Shown: positions 1 to 6,622 of the stretch, in pieces
Numbering within the stretch: the first letter of the stretch is position 1
Layout of the letters: each line of letters opens with the position of its first letter
Assembly (NCBI GenBank): GCA_005801425.1
Contig: SYDY01000018.1
Span: 1-6,740, forward strand
DNA: 6,740 nt
Direction of reading: 5' to 3'
Source of the DNA: Bdellovibrionales bacterium
Lineage (GTDB): Bacteria > Myxococcota > XYA12-FULL-58-9 > SYDY01
Position numbers and translations under genes: made by a program
Notes under the pieces: generated by a model
Databases searched by the model: none
What the model was told of the DNA's origin: nothing
The model's input: only the letters and a program-made list of their open reading frames with translations

Positions 1-2487
1 CCGATGGGCGTGCATACCGGCGATTCGATTACAGTGGCACCCGCACAAACATTGACCGATCGTGAATACCAACGCATGCGTGATGCGGCCATGGCGATTT
101 TGCGCCGTGTGAAAGTGGAAACGGGCGGGTCCAACGTCCAATTTGCCGTCGATCCAAGCAATGGCCGTATGGTGATTGTTGAAATGAATCCACGTGTGTC
201 GCGCTCAAGCGCGCTTGCCTCCAAGGCCACAGGATTTCCGATAGCCAAGATTGCTGCCAAATTGGCGGTGGGTTACACACTAGATGAGATCCCCAACGAC
301 ATCACCAAGATGACGCCGGCGTGCTTTGAGCCTTCCATTGATTATGTGGTCACAAAAATTCCAAAATTTGCGTTTGAAAAATTTCCAGGCGCGGACACGA
401 CTCTTGGCACACAGATGAAGTCTGTGGGCGAAGTGATGGCCATTGGTCGAACGTTTAAAGAATCGTTTTTAAAGGCATTGCGATCTCTTGAAGCACGTGA
501 GCCTGAACGCCCTGATCATTTGCCCGATGAAACGGTATTGCGCGCGCTGTCGCGCCCTTCTGCGGATCGTATTCGTATGGTTTTGCAGGCGCTTGAACGC
601 GGATTTTCGGTGTTGGAAATCTCGGAGCGTACTGGCATCGATCCATGGTTCTTGGATCAGTTTCAACAGATTGCCGATTTACAACGTCAATTGCGTGGAC
701 GAACGCTTGAAAGTATCTCTGCAGAAGAGATGCGTCATGCGAAAGAATACGGCTTCTCTGACCGTCGCTTGGCCCACAGCACAGGCAGCCATGTCGAAGC
801 GGTGCGTTTGCATCGAGAGGCATTGGGGGTTACGCCGGTCTACAAACGCGTGGATACATGCGCGGCTGAATTTGAGTCATTTACACCTTATTTGTATTCG
901 ACCTATGAATCGGAAGATGAAGCCGATGTGTCGTCACGTCGCAAGGTCATGATTTTGGGCTCAGGACCCAATCGTATCGGTCAAGGCATTGAATTTGATT
1001 ATTGCTGCTGCCATGCGGCCTTTGCGCTTGCAGACATGGATGTTGAAAGCATCATGGTCAATTGCAATCCCGAAACGGTATCGACCGATTACGACACAAG
1101 CGATCGCTTGTACTTTGAACCGCTGACCCGTGAAGATGTCTATGAAATTTATAAGCGCGAAAAACCGGATGGCATTATTGTCCAGTTTGGTGGCCAGACT
1201 CCGCTGAATCTCACAGGTCCACTCAATGAAATGGGCGTGAAAATTTTAGGGACGTCACCAGACTCGGTGGATCTCGCTGAAGATCGTGAACGGTTCAATC
1301 AATTGCTTGACCAGTTGGGGATCAAATATCCACAACATGGATTTGCAACAGATGTTGAAGAAGCGCGCGTTTGCGCCGATGCAATTGGTTATCCTGTTCT
1401 TGTACGTCCATCCTATGTGCTGGGTGGTCGTGCCATGGCGATTGTGAATGCGCCTGAAGATTTAGAGCAATACGTGACAGCGGCATTGCATGCGAGTTCA
1501 GAGCGACCCACGATTTTGATCGACAAGTATTTGGAAGATGCATTTGAGTTTGATGCGGATGCGTTGTCCGATGGTGAAAACTGCATCATCGTCGGTATTT
1601 TGCAGCACATCGAGCAAGCAGGCGTTCATAGCGGTGACTCCGCATGTGTTTTGCCTCCGCACAATATTGCACCTAAACATGTAGAAACCATCCGCACGCA
1701 AACACGCGCGCTTGCTCGCGCCCTAGGGGTGGTTGGTCTCATGAACGTGCAATACGCTGTGCATGAAGACGAAGTGTATGTGCTTGAAGTCAATCCACGT
1801 GCGTCGCGTACGGTGCCGTTTATTGCGAAAGCCACGGGTGTTCCGATTGTTAAAATCGCAACGCAATTGATGCTTGGCAAAAAACTTCCGGATCTTGGGT
1901 TCCATGATGATCTTGAAGTCAATGCATGTTTTGTTAAAGCGCCGGTGTTTCCGTTTGTTAAATTTCCAGGCACGGATCCACTTCTTTCGCCTGAAATGAA
2001 GTCGACGGGCGAAGTGATGGGCATGGCCGATTCGATCGGCGAAGCCTATTACAAAGCGCGTCTTGCTGCAGGCATGCGTTTGCCCGATTCAGGCACTGCA
2101 TTTATTACGGTGAACAAACGCGATCATCAAACGGTTGTGCCTATCGCCAAGCGATTGATTGAATTGGGATTTGCCGTGGCTGCAACACGCGGTACGGCGA
2201 AGGCGCTGCGCGATGCGGGCGTGGCTGTGCGCGAAGTGAAAAAACATAGTGAGGGACGGCCCAACTGTGTGGATGATATTCGCAATGATATTTTTCAATT
2301 GATTGTGAATACACCGATGGGTGAATCGGCACGGCGCGATGGGACTTTGATTCGCCAAGCGGCTGTGTCCCATGGGATCCCATTTTTTACAACGCTTGCA
2401 GGTGCGGTTGCGGGTGTCGAAGCTATTGCGGTCTTGCAGCAGCAGGGGGTTTCGGTGAAGTGTTTGCAAGATCTGCATGGGGTGTAG
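1..2487 (+). CDS. carB: Carbamoyl-phosphate synthase large subunit, 5'-truncated by window edge
   Basis: The encoded enzyme makes carbamoyl phosphate from bicarbonate, ATP and ammonia delivered by the small subunit CarA, feeding pyrimidine and arginine synthesis in the cytoplasm. The visible 828 codons align by eye with E. coli CarB from about residue 239 onward, so roughly 239 N-terminal residues lie outside the window. Counting from the Met at base 4, the first ATP-grasp unit keeps its metal ligands Q46, E60 and N62 (E. coli Q285, E299, N301). A helical oligomerisation region follows, with the conserved RVDTCAAEF near its end. The second synthetase half begins near residue 314 ([15 protein letters not shown]), and its ligands are Q583, E595 and N597. 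The last ~130 residues, from about 699, form the MGS-like allosteric domain (ATRGTA, SEGRP, IVNTP). The internal duplication typical of CarB is evident from the repeated EMNPRVSR and EVNPRASR. No frameshift or lost key residue was seen. carA is not in the window. Confidence 0.98.
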   Translation, partial: PMGVHTGDSITVAPAQTLTDREYQRMRDAAMAILRRVKVETGGSNVQFAVDPSNGRMVIVEMNPRVSRSSALASKATGFPIAKIAAKLAVGYTLDEIPNDITKMTPACFEPSIDYVVTKIPKFAFEKFPGADTTLGTQMKSVGEVMAIGRTFKESFLKALRSLEAREPERPDHLPDETVLRALSRPSADRIRMVLQALERGFSVLEISERTGIDPWFLDQFQQIADLQRQLRGRTLESISAEEMRHAKEYGFSDRRLAHSTGSHVEAVRLHREALGVTPVYKRVDTCAAEFESFTPYLYSTYESEDEADVSSRRKVMILGSGPNRIGQGIEFDYCCCHAAFALADMDVESIMVNCNPETVSTDYDTSDRLYFEPLTREDVYEIYKREKPDGIIVQFGGQTPLNLTGPLNEMGVKILGTSPDSVDLAEDRERFNQLLDQLGIKYPQHGFATDVEEARVCADAIGYPVLVRPSYVLGGRAMAIVNAPEDLEQYVTAALHASSERPTILIDKYLEDAFEFDADALSDGENCIIVGILQHIEQAGVHSGDSACVLPPHNIAPKHVETIRTQTRALARALGVVGLMNVQYAVHEDEVYVLEVNPRASRTVPFIAKATGVPIVKIATQLMLGKKLPDLGFHDDLEVNACFVKAPVFPFVKFPGTDPLLSPEMKSTGEVMGMADSIGEAYYKARLAAGMRLPDSGTAFITVNKRDHQTVVPIAKRLIELGFAVAATRGTAKALRDAGVAVREVKKHSEGRPNCVDDIRNDIFQLIVNTPMGESARRDGTLIRQAAVSHGIPFFTTLAGAVAGVEAIAVLQQQGVSVKCLQDLHGV

Positions 2488-2500
2488 AACGGACCCCCAC

Positions 2501-2517
2501 CGCTCGCATGGCGAGCG
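2501..2517. repeat. Perfect inverted repeat (hairpin 1) in carB-yajQ gap
   Basis: Seven-base perfect arms CGCTCGC and GCGAGCG flank the 3-base loop ATG. The dyad starts 14 bases after the carB stop codon. The arms are GC-rich, so the RNA hairpin would be stable, but no T-tract follows. It is immediately adjacent to a second hairpin. Possible roles are mRNA 3'-end protection, a processing site between two co-transcribed genes, or one half of a dispersed palindromic repeat. Confidence 0.8.
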
Positions 2518-2543
2518 ACTCCCCCTCGCAAGCGAAGGGGAGT
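2518..2543. repeat. Inverted repeat (hairpin 2) in carB-yajQ gap
   Basis: The outer arms ACTCCCC (2518-2524) and GGGGAGT (2537-2543) pair fully. After a single C/A mismatch the inner arms TCGC (2526-2529) and GCGA (2532-2535) continue the stem around a tight AA turn. It directly abuts hairpin 1 and ends 10 bases before the yajQ ribosome binding site. No T-run follows, so it does not look like a standard intrinsic terminator. Its C-rich/G-rich shape resembles the short palindromic units dispersed between genes in many bacteria (inference). Confidence 0.8.
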
Positions 2544-2553
2544 ATGAATGGTA

Positions 2554-2559
2554 GAGGAG
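2554..2559 (+). promoter_or_regulatory. Ribosome binding site of yajQ
   Basis: GAGGAG lies 7 bases upstream of the ATG at 2567. It is the only clear Shine-Dalgarno sequence before a gene start in this window. It fixes the yajQ start and fits translation from a longer transcript, for example read-through from carB. Confidence 0.8.
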
Positions 2560-2566
2560 TATAGAT

Positions 2567-3067
2567 ATGGCCGAAAATTTTACATTTGATGTGTCGTCAT
2601 CGTGTGATTTGCAAGAGGTGGATAACGCCGTCAATCAAGCGAACAAAGAACTGAGCGTTCGTTATGATTTTCGCAACATCACATTTTCCATTGAATGGAA
2701 ACGTGACGAAGACAAAATTCTATTGGCATGTCCGGATCGCACGAAACTCGCAGCCATCATGGAAGTACTTCGCACAAAAATGGCCAAACGTGGTGTGCCG
2801 CTGAAGAATTTGAAAGAAGGTGATGTCGTTGATGCCGGTGGCGGGACGGTTCGTCAGCAACTGGATTTGCAACAAGGGATCCCTGGGGACATTGCGAAAA
2901 AAATTGTGAAGTTTTTGAAAGATCAAAAACTTAAAAAAGTTCAGGCTTCGATCCAAAGCGATCAGGTTCGCGTGGCATCACCCTCAAAAGATTCGTTGCA
3001 AGAAGTAATGACATTACTTCGGCATGAAGATTTTGGAATAGAACTTAATTTCTCTAACTACCGGTAA
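2567..3067 (+). CDS. yajQ: YajQ-family nucleotide-binding protein (UPF0234)
   Basis: A small cytoplasmic protein of 166 residues, close to the E. coli YajQ length of about 163. Recognisable family blocks are TFDVSSSCDLQEVDNA near the N-terminus, ELSVRYDFRN at 28-37, LRTKMAKRGV at 68-77, the long helix QGIPGDIAKKIVKFLKDQKLK at 103-123 (here broken as QGIPGDIAKKIV and KFLKDQKLK), VQASIQSDQVRV at 125-136, and the C-terminal NFSNYR. The family folds as two RNA-binding-like domains. Members in Xanthomonas and Pseudomonas have been reported to bind cyclic-di-GMP and control transcription, and E. coli YajQ binds nucleotides. The precise role here is unknown. The start is supported by GAGGAG 7 bases upstream. 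It lies 79 bases after carB, with two hairpins between, so it may be co-transcribed with carB. The next gene encodes a cyclic-di-GMP phosphodiesterase. Confidence 0.95.
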   Translation: MAENFTFDVSSSCDLQEVDNAVNQANKELSVRYDFRNITFSIEWKRDEDKILLACPDRTKLAAIMEVLRTKMAKRGVPLKNLKEGDVVDAGGGTVRQQLDLQQGIPGDIAKKIVKFLKDQKLKKVQASIQSDQVRVASPSKDSLQEVMTLLRHEDFGIELNFSNYR

Positions 3068-3133
3068 TCACTCGATATTTATCTCTACTTTGACCGATAG
3101 ATACATATTCCGACTTCGTGCAATCCCTTGGGT

Positions 3134-3139
3134 TACACT
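3134..3139 (+). promoter_or_regulatory. Candidate -10 element of the EAL gene, leaderless arrangement
   Basis: TACACT (4 of 6 matches to TATAAT) ends 6 bases before the ATG at 3146. Initiation about 7 bases downstream of a -10 element would fall on the start codon itself. No Shine-Dalgarno-like purine run is present upstream of this ATG, which supports a leaderless transcript. No convincing -35 box was found at 16-18 bases spacing. Confidence 0.45.
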
Positions 3140-3145
3140 TGACGT

Positions 3146-3928
3146 ATGAATGACTTTTTTCATCGTTTTGGGCAGCCCGGAGGTTTGTTTCGGGGAAAGG
3201 CCCCAGAAGATCTCTCATCGTGGGCTATTTTTAAGTTGATTGAGTCTGTGCAAGTGAGGTTGGTGTATCAGCCGGTGGTCGATCTCGAAAATGGCACAGT
3301 GTACGCCTTTGAGGCTTTGGCGCGCAGTAATTCGTCACATTATGATTCGCCTGTCGACATGTTTCATGCGGCCTCTAAGGCGGGTTTATCGGGGCGTTTG
3401 GGGCATATGCTGCGTAGGATGGCCGTGGAAGAATGCCCCAATCAGCGTTTGTTCCTCAACGTGAATCCCAATGAATTTGATCACGATTATCTCATGCGGG
3501 GGGATGATCCTGTCTTTTCCCATTTGGCAGAGGTTTTTTTGGAAATTACCGAAACGGTGCCTTTGAGTCATTTTCAGATGTGCCACAGCATTTTGGAAGA
3601 AGTGCGTGGTCGGGGTGTCTCGCTTGCGATCGATGACTTGGGCGCTGGTTTTTCAAATTTGAAATACATCGCTGATTTGGAACCGGAGATTGTAAAATTT
3701 GATCGAAGCTTGATCTCCAATGCTGATCGCTCAGAGCGCCAGCGTCGTTTGATGGGGGCTTTGGTGCATTTGTGCAATGACATGGGTGCACGTGTGGTGG
3801 CCGAAGGCATTGAAACCGAAGGCGAGCTTAAAGCGGTGATCGATTCGGGAGCGCATTATGGTCAAGGTTATTACTTGGCGCGTCCAGCCTATCCACCGCC
3901 TTTGGTGAATTGGCCTGAAGCAAGATAA
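3146..3928 (+). CDS. Stand-alone EAL-domain protein, probable cyclic-di-GMP phosphodiesterase
   Basis: Predicted to hydrolyse cyclic-di-GMP to linear pGpG, lowering the second messenger that promotes sessile growth. The 260 residues hold one EAL domain (about 30-250) and no GGDEF, PAS, REC or membrane segment, so the protein is cytoplasmic and lacks an obvious sensor. All signature positions of active EAL enzymes are visible: FEALAR (E56), FLNVNPN (N107), LEITET (E133, E136), AIDDLGAGFS (D163, D164), VKFDRS (K184), VAEGIET (E220) and GQGYY (Q240). Loop 6 reads DDLGAGFS instead of the common DDFGTGYS, a mild change. The first ~30 residues are unassigned. The gene lies 78 bases after yajQ and appears to have its own -10 element just ahead of the ATG. 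No ribosome binding site is seen. Catalytic activity is inferred from residue conservation only. Confidence 0.93.
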   Translation: MNDFFHRFGQPGGLFRGKAPEDLSSWAIFKLIESVQVRLVYQPVVDLENGTVYAFEALARSNSSHYDSPVDMFHAASKAGLSGRLGHMLRRMAVEECPNQRLFLNVNPNEFDHDYLMRGDDPVFSHLAEVFLEITETVPLSHFQMCHSILEEVRGRGVSLAIDDLGAGFSNLKYIADLEPEIVKFDRSLISNADRSERQRRLMGALVHLCNDMGARVVAEGIETEGELKAVIDSGAHYGQGYYLARPAYPPPLVNWPEAR

Positions 3929-3943
3929 CCAGCATTGCCTGCT

Positions 3944-3949
3944 TACACT
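3944..3949 (+). promoter_or_regulatory. Candidate upstream -10 element before the amidohydrolase gene
   Basis: TACACT within TTACACTT ends 8 bases before the ATG at 3958. The same octamer occurs before the EAL gene at 3133-3140, also just ahead of the start codon. No good -35 box is seen. If used, it would give a leaderless mRNA beginning at or near 3958. It competes with the better promoter at 3953-3982. Confidence 0.3.
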
Positions 3950-3952
3950 TCG

Positions 3953-3982
3953 TTGCCATGTTGCATGCCATCGTCGTACAAT
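3953..3982 (+). promoter_or_regulatory. Candidate sigma70-type promoter of the amidohydrolase gene
   Basis: The -35 box TTGCCA (3953-3958, 5 of 6 to TTGACA) and the -10 box TACAAT (3977-3982, 5 of 6 to TATAAT) are separated by 18 bases. The -10 ends 8 bases before the ATG at 3991, so transcription would begin at or next to that codon. This argues for translation from 3991 and against the in-frame ATG at 3958, which would lie inside the promoter. Confidence 0.5.
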
Positions 3983-3990
3983 CGTTCATC

Positions 3991-5364
3991 ATGCTGTTAT
4001 CCGCGGATCGTATTATCTACGAAGGTTTTGCATACCCTGACGCAGGCATTGAGATTTCGGACGATGGTCGGATCGTGGCGGTAGCGCCGCTTTCTGCCCT
4101 GGGGACGCCCGATGAGGTGCTGCATGGCAAAGTCATTTTGCCTGGTATGATCAACGCCCATTCTCAGGCATTCCAGCGCATACTTCGTGGACGCACGCAG
4201 TTTGCAAGTCCCAATCAGAAAGACGATTTTTTTCTTTGGCGTGACAGCATGTATCACGTGGCCGGATTGATGGAGCCCGAGTCGTTGTACACCGTAGCGC
4301 GACAGGCATTTTTAGAAATGCTGTTGTCGGGTGTGACCACGGTGGGTGAATTTCATTATATTCATTATCAGCCGGATGGTGAGCCCTACGAAGACTCCAA
4401 CGCCATGGGCTTGGCTTTGATTGAAGCGGCACGCGATGTGGGAATACGTATTTCGCTGTTGCAGGTGGTGTATCTGCACGGTGGTTTTGGCATGGCACTT
4501 AATCCTTGGCAGCGCCGTTTTGCGGATCCGTCGATTGAAGTGGCCAACGATCGTTTTGAGGCATTGGTGCGCAAGTTGCTTGAGTATCGTGATGTGCGAT
4601 TGGCATGGGGCATAGGAGCCCATTCGATGCGGGCGGTCGATTACGATGAAATCATGTCGCTTAAACTTCGTTTGGCGCACATGCCATTTCATCTTCAGGC
4701 GTCCGCCTTTGACGATGAAGTGGACGATTGTTTAGATCGTCATGGCGAACGGCCCGTCGAGCTTTTAGCTCGACGTGAATTGTTTGATGCATGCACAACA
4801 TTGGTTCATGCAACCCAACTGACGGATGCCGAATGCGATTCGATTGCAAAACTCGGTGCCGTGGTGTGCATGTGCCCAAGTGCCGAGGCGGATATGGGGC
4901 ACGGGATTGGTCGTGCGGCCGATTTACTGAAACGTGGGGTATCGGTGGCTTTGGGAACCGACAATCAATTGGGGTCATCGATTTTGGCCGAAGCGCGTAT
5001 GGTGGAATTACATGAGCGTTTGCGATCGCATGAACGCAACCGTTGTGTGGCGGACACCAATACCTCGGTGGCAGCCCATACGCTCAATATGGCGACGCTG
5101 CATGGCGCGCGGTCGCTTGGAATCGAAGCCGGGATATTGCGATCACGCAAATGGGCAGATCTGGCGGTGTACGATTTGACCGATCCACGTCTTGCAGGAC
5201 TCGATGGTTGGTCGCTTTTGCCGGGCCTCATGTTTGGTGATTTGCCTCGTGTGACCGACGTGATGGTGGGTGGAAAATTTGTGGTGCGTGATGGCAAACA
5301 CGAAGGCGCCCAAGGGATCACCGAGAAGTATACGACCTTGGTGCAGTCTATGTATCCTGCGTGA
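3991..5364 (+). CDS. HutF-like amidohydrolase with altered metal-binding site
   Basis: A 457-residue member of the amidohydrolase superfamily, closest by recall to formimidoylglutamate deiminase (HutF), which converts N-formimidoyl-glutamate to N-formylglutamate in histidine breakdown. HutF-like blocks are FLWRDSMYHV (81-90), GEFHYIHY (119-126), GIGAHSMRAV (207-216), DDEVDDC (241-247), LVHAT (271-275) and SAEADMGHGI (297-306). Relative to Pseudomonas HutF, the substrate residues Q62, Y123, H211 and R214 are kept, as are H57, H273 and D324. The second His of the HxH motif is Gln (HSQ, Q59), the strand-5 metal His is Gln (HLQ, Q236) and the expected Glu three residues later is Ala (A239). The fold and reading frame are intact, but deiminase activity is doubtful. 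An in-frame ATG at 3958 would add 11 residues. I prefer 3991 because it matches the family N-terminus and sits just after a good -10 box. No other hut gene is nearby. Confidence 0.88.
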   Translation: MLLSADRIIYEGFAYPDAGIEISDDGRIVAVAPLSALGTPDEVLHGKVILPGMINAHSQAFQRILRGRTQFASPNQKDDFFLWRDSMYHVAGLMEPESLYTVARQAFLEMLLSGVTTVGEFHYIHYQPDGEPYEDSNAMGLALIEAARDVGIRISLLQVVYLHGGFGMALNPWQRRFADPSIEVANDRFEALVRKLLEYRDVRLAWGIGAHSMRAVDYDEIMSLKLRLAHMPFHLQASAFDDEVDDCLDRHGERPVELLARRELFDACTTLVHATQLTDAECDSIAKLGAVVCMCPSAEADMGHGIGRAADLLKRGVSVALGTDNQLGSSILAEARMVELHERLRSHERNRCVADTNTSVAAHTLNMATLHGARSLGIEAGILRSRKWADLAVYDLTDPRLAGLDGWSLLPGLMFGDLPRVTDVMVGGKFVVRDGKHEGAQGITEKYTTLVQSMYPA

Positions 5365-5389
5365 TGGGGTGGTGTTTTTTGTATGTCCA

Positions 5390-5418
5390 TTGAAAATTAC
5401 ACCATTTTCGTGTAAGAT
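5390..5418 (+). promoter_or_regulatory. Promoter of the DUF4143 ATPase gene
   Basis: The -35 box TTGAAA (5390-5395, 5 of 6) and the -10 box TAAGAT (5413-5418, 4 of 6) are separated by the optimal 17 bases. The -10 ends 6 bases before the ATG at 5425, so transcription would start at the start codon. No Shine-Dalgarno sequence is present, consistent with a leaderless mRNA. The promoter is overlaid by two inverted repeats. Confidence 0.6.
5392..5415. promoter_or_regulatory. Two interlocking inverted repeats across the ATPase promoter, possible operator
   Basis: GAAAAT (5392-5397) pairs with ATTTTC (5404-5409) around 6 bases. TTACAC (5397-5402) pairs with GTGTAA (5410-5415) around 7 bases. The arms alternate and overlap, filling the whole -35 to -10 spacer and touching both boxes. 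Because transcription probably begins downstream near 5425, these would act as DNA sites, for example for a dimeric repressor. The arms are short and AT-rich, so chance is possible. Confidence 0.35.
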
Positions 5419-5424
5419 CTTGGT

Positions 5425-6603
5425 ATGATTGAGAGAAATCTTGGCGCGTATTTGCTGCAACGTGTGAAAGAAGCGCCTGTTCTCACGGTTTTAGGTCCGC
5501 GTCAGTCTGGCAAAACCACACTTTTACGTCATTTATTTCCTCAAAAACCCTATGTTTCTTTGGAAGATCCAGAGCATCGCGAGGAGGCTGAAACAGATCC
5601 TCGCGCTTTTTTAGGCCGATTTCCAAGTGGTGGAATTTTGGATGAGATCCAACGTGTGCCCACGTTGCTTTCCTACATTCAGGGCATTGTGGATGCACAT
5701 AAGCAGGCGGGTGAGTTTATTTTAACGGGTTCGCAGCAATTGGGATTGCTTGCGTCGGTGTCACAATCGCTTGCGGGGCGCACGGCGCTGGCCACATTGT
5801 TGCCATGCAGCTTGGATGAACTCAGTCGTTTTTCAGATGCTCCATCGACATCGTTGGATCATGTGATGCTGACGGGAGGCTATCCGCGTATTTTTGATCG
5901 GCATGTGCCGCCGCACGGTTGGTTAAGTGATTACATCGAAACGTATATTGAACGTGATGTACGGCAGATCCAGAATATTGGCGATTTGCGTGCATTTCGT
6001 CGATTTGTGCAGTTGTGTGCGGGGCGTACGGCGCAGGTTCTCAATATGTCGAATCTTGCAGCCGATGCAGGGATCAGCCACAACACAGCCAAAGCGTGGC
6101 TCAGTGCGCTTGAGGCGAGCTTTATCATCTTTTTGTTGCCCGCATTTCATCGCAATTTAAACAAACGTCTTGTGAAGGCGCCTAAGCTGCATTTTGTTGA
6201 TACCGGCATTGTATGTTCTTTGTTGGGCATTGAATCGACGACAGTGCTCAATCGCCATCCGTTGCGCGGTGCAATTTTTGAAACCTGGGTGGTATCGGAA
6301 ATTTACAAGCAGCGTTTGCATGGTGGCAAAAAACCGAACATGTATCACATGCGCGACACGCGGGGCCGCGAAGTGGATTTGTTGATCGAAGATGCAACGA
6401 CACTTACGGCCGTAGAAATGAAATCAGGACAAACCATCGCCCAAGATTTTTTTGCGCAGCTCACTTACCTTGGTGAACTTGCGGCGTCTGATCCACTGAT
6501 TGCATCGTATGTGCCACGCCTAATCTATGGCGGAAATGATTACGTGATGCGTTCGTCTGGTGAAGTGTTGGGTTGGGCGAAAATACATGATTGCGTGTGG
6601 TGA
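5425..6603 (+). CDS. AAA-type ATPase with DUF4143 and nuclease-like C-terminus
   Basis: A 392-residue protein of the widespread ATP-binding family typed by an N-terminal AAA_14-like ATPase and a C-terminal DUF4143 region. The Walker A motif is GPRQSGKTT (24-32), Walker B is GGILDEIQ (69-76, D73 and E74), and ILTGSQQ (99-105) fits sensor 1. ERDVRQI (176-182) and the segment around LAADAGISHNTAKAWLSAL (211-229) look like the DUF4143 helix-turn-helix-like part, followed by HFVDTGI (256-262). The C-terminus has REVDLLIE (315-322) and VEMKSG (330-335), a D...ExK pattern (D318, E331, K333) like PD-(D/E)xK folds. No substrate or pathway is established for the family. It is often found in accessory regions. 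The gene is 60 bases from the amidohydrolase but has its own promoter, so it is probably transcribed separately. No truncation is visible. Confidence 0.93.
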   Translation: MIERNLGAYLLQRVKEAPVLTVLGPRQSGKTTLLRHLFPQKPYVSLEDPEHREEAETDPRAFLGRFPSGGILDEIQRVPTLLSYIQGIVDAHKQAGEFILTGSQQLGLLASVSQSLAGRTALATLLPCSLDELSRFSDAPSTSLDHVMLTGGYPRIFDRHVPPHGWLSDYIETYIERDVRQIQNIGDLRAFRRFVQLCAGRTAQVLNMSNLAADAGISHNTAKAWLSALEASFIIFLLPAFHRNLNKRLVKAPKLHFVDTGIVCSLLGIESTTVLNRHPLRGAIFETWVVSEIYKQRLHGGKKPNMYHMRDTRGREVDLLIEDATTLTAVEMKSGQTIAQDFFAQLTYLGELAASDPLIASYVPRLIYGGNDYVMRSSGEVLGWAKIHDCVW

Positions 6604-6622
6604 TTGATCTTTGATACCGGCC

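Noticed and set aside
488-952. 154-codon + strand frame inside carB
   Set aside because: It lies wholly inside the conserved CarB helical region in another frame, and its Cys/Arg-rich peptide has no recognisable motif or start signal.
1626-2024. 132-codon minus-strand frame inside carB
   Set aside because: Shadow of the second ATP-grasp half of CarB, where the + strand frame carries all the known catalytic residues.
2501-2543. Intrinsic terminator after carB
   Set aside because: Stems are strong, but the following bases (atgaatggtagagg) contain no T-tract.
2089-2634. Long open frame on the minus strand (181 codons) across the carB end and yajQ start
   Set aside because: It lies antisense to two well-conserved genes, has a low-complexity Arg/His/Ser-rich composition typical of reverse-frame translation, and no recognisable motif.
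3139-3144. TTGACG just before the EAL start as a -35 box
   Set aside because: It ends one base before the start codon, so any promoter using it would start inside the gene, and no -10 box is placed suitably downstream.
3146-3928. Degenerate, receptor-only EAL domain
   Set aside because: The EAL, N, ExxE, DD, K, E and Q positions needed for catalysis all appear to be present, so an active enzyme is the simpler reading.
3991-5364. Amidohydrolase as a decaying pseudogene
   Set aside because: The frame is intact over 457 codons, family blocks persist to the C-terminus, and the changes concentrate at the metal centre instead of being spread at random.
5361-5380. Terminator after the amidohydrolase, suggested by a run of six T at 5375-5380
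   Set aside because: The preceding bases are G/T-rich and cannot form a stem directly upstream of the T-run.
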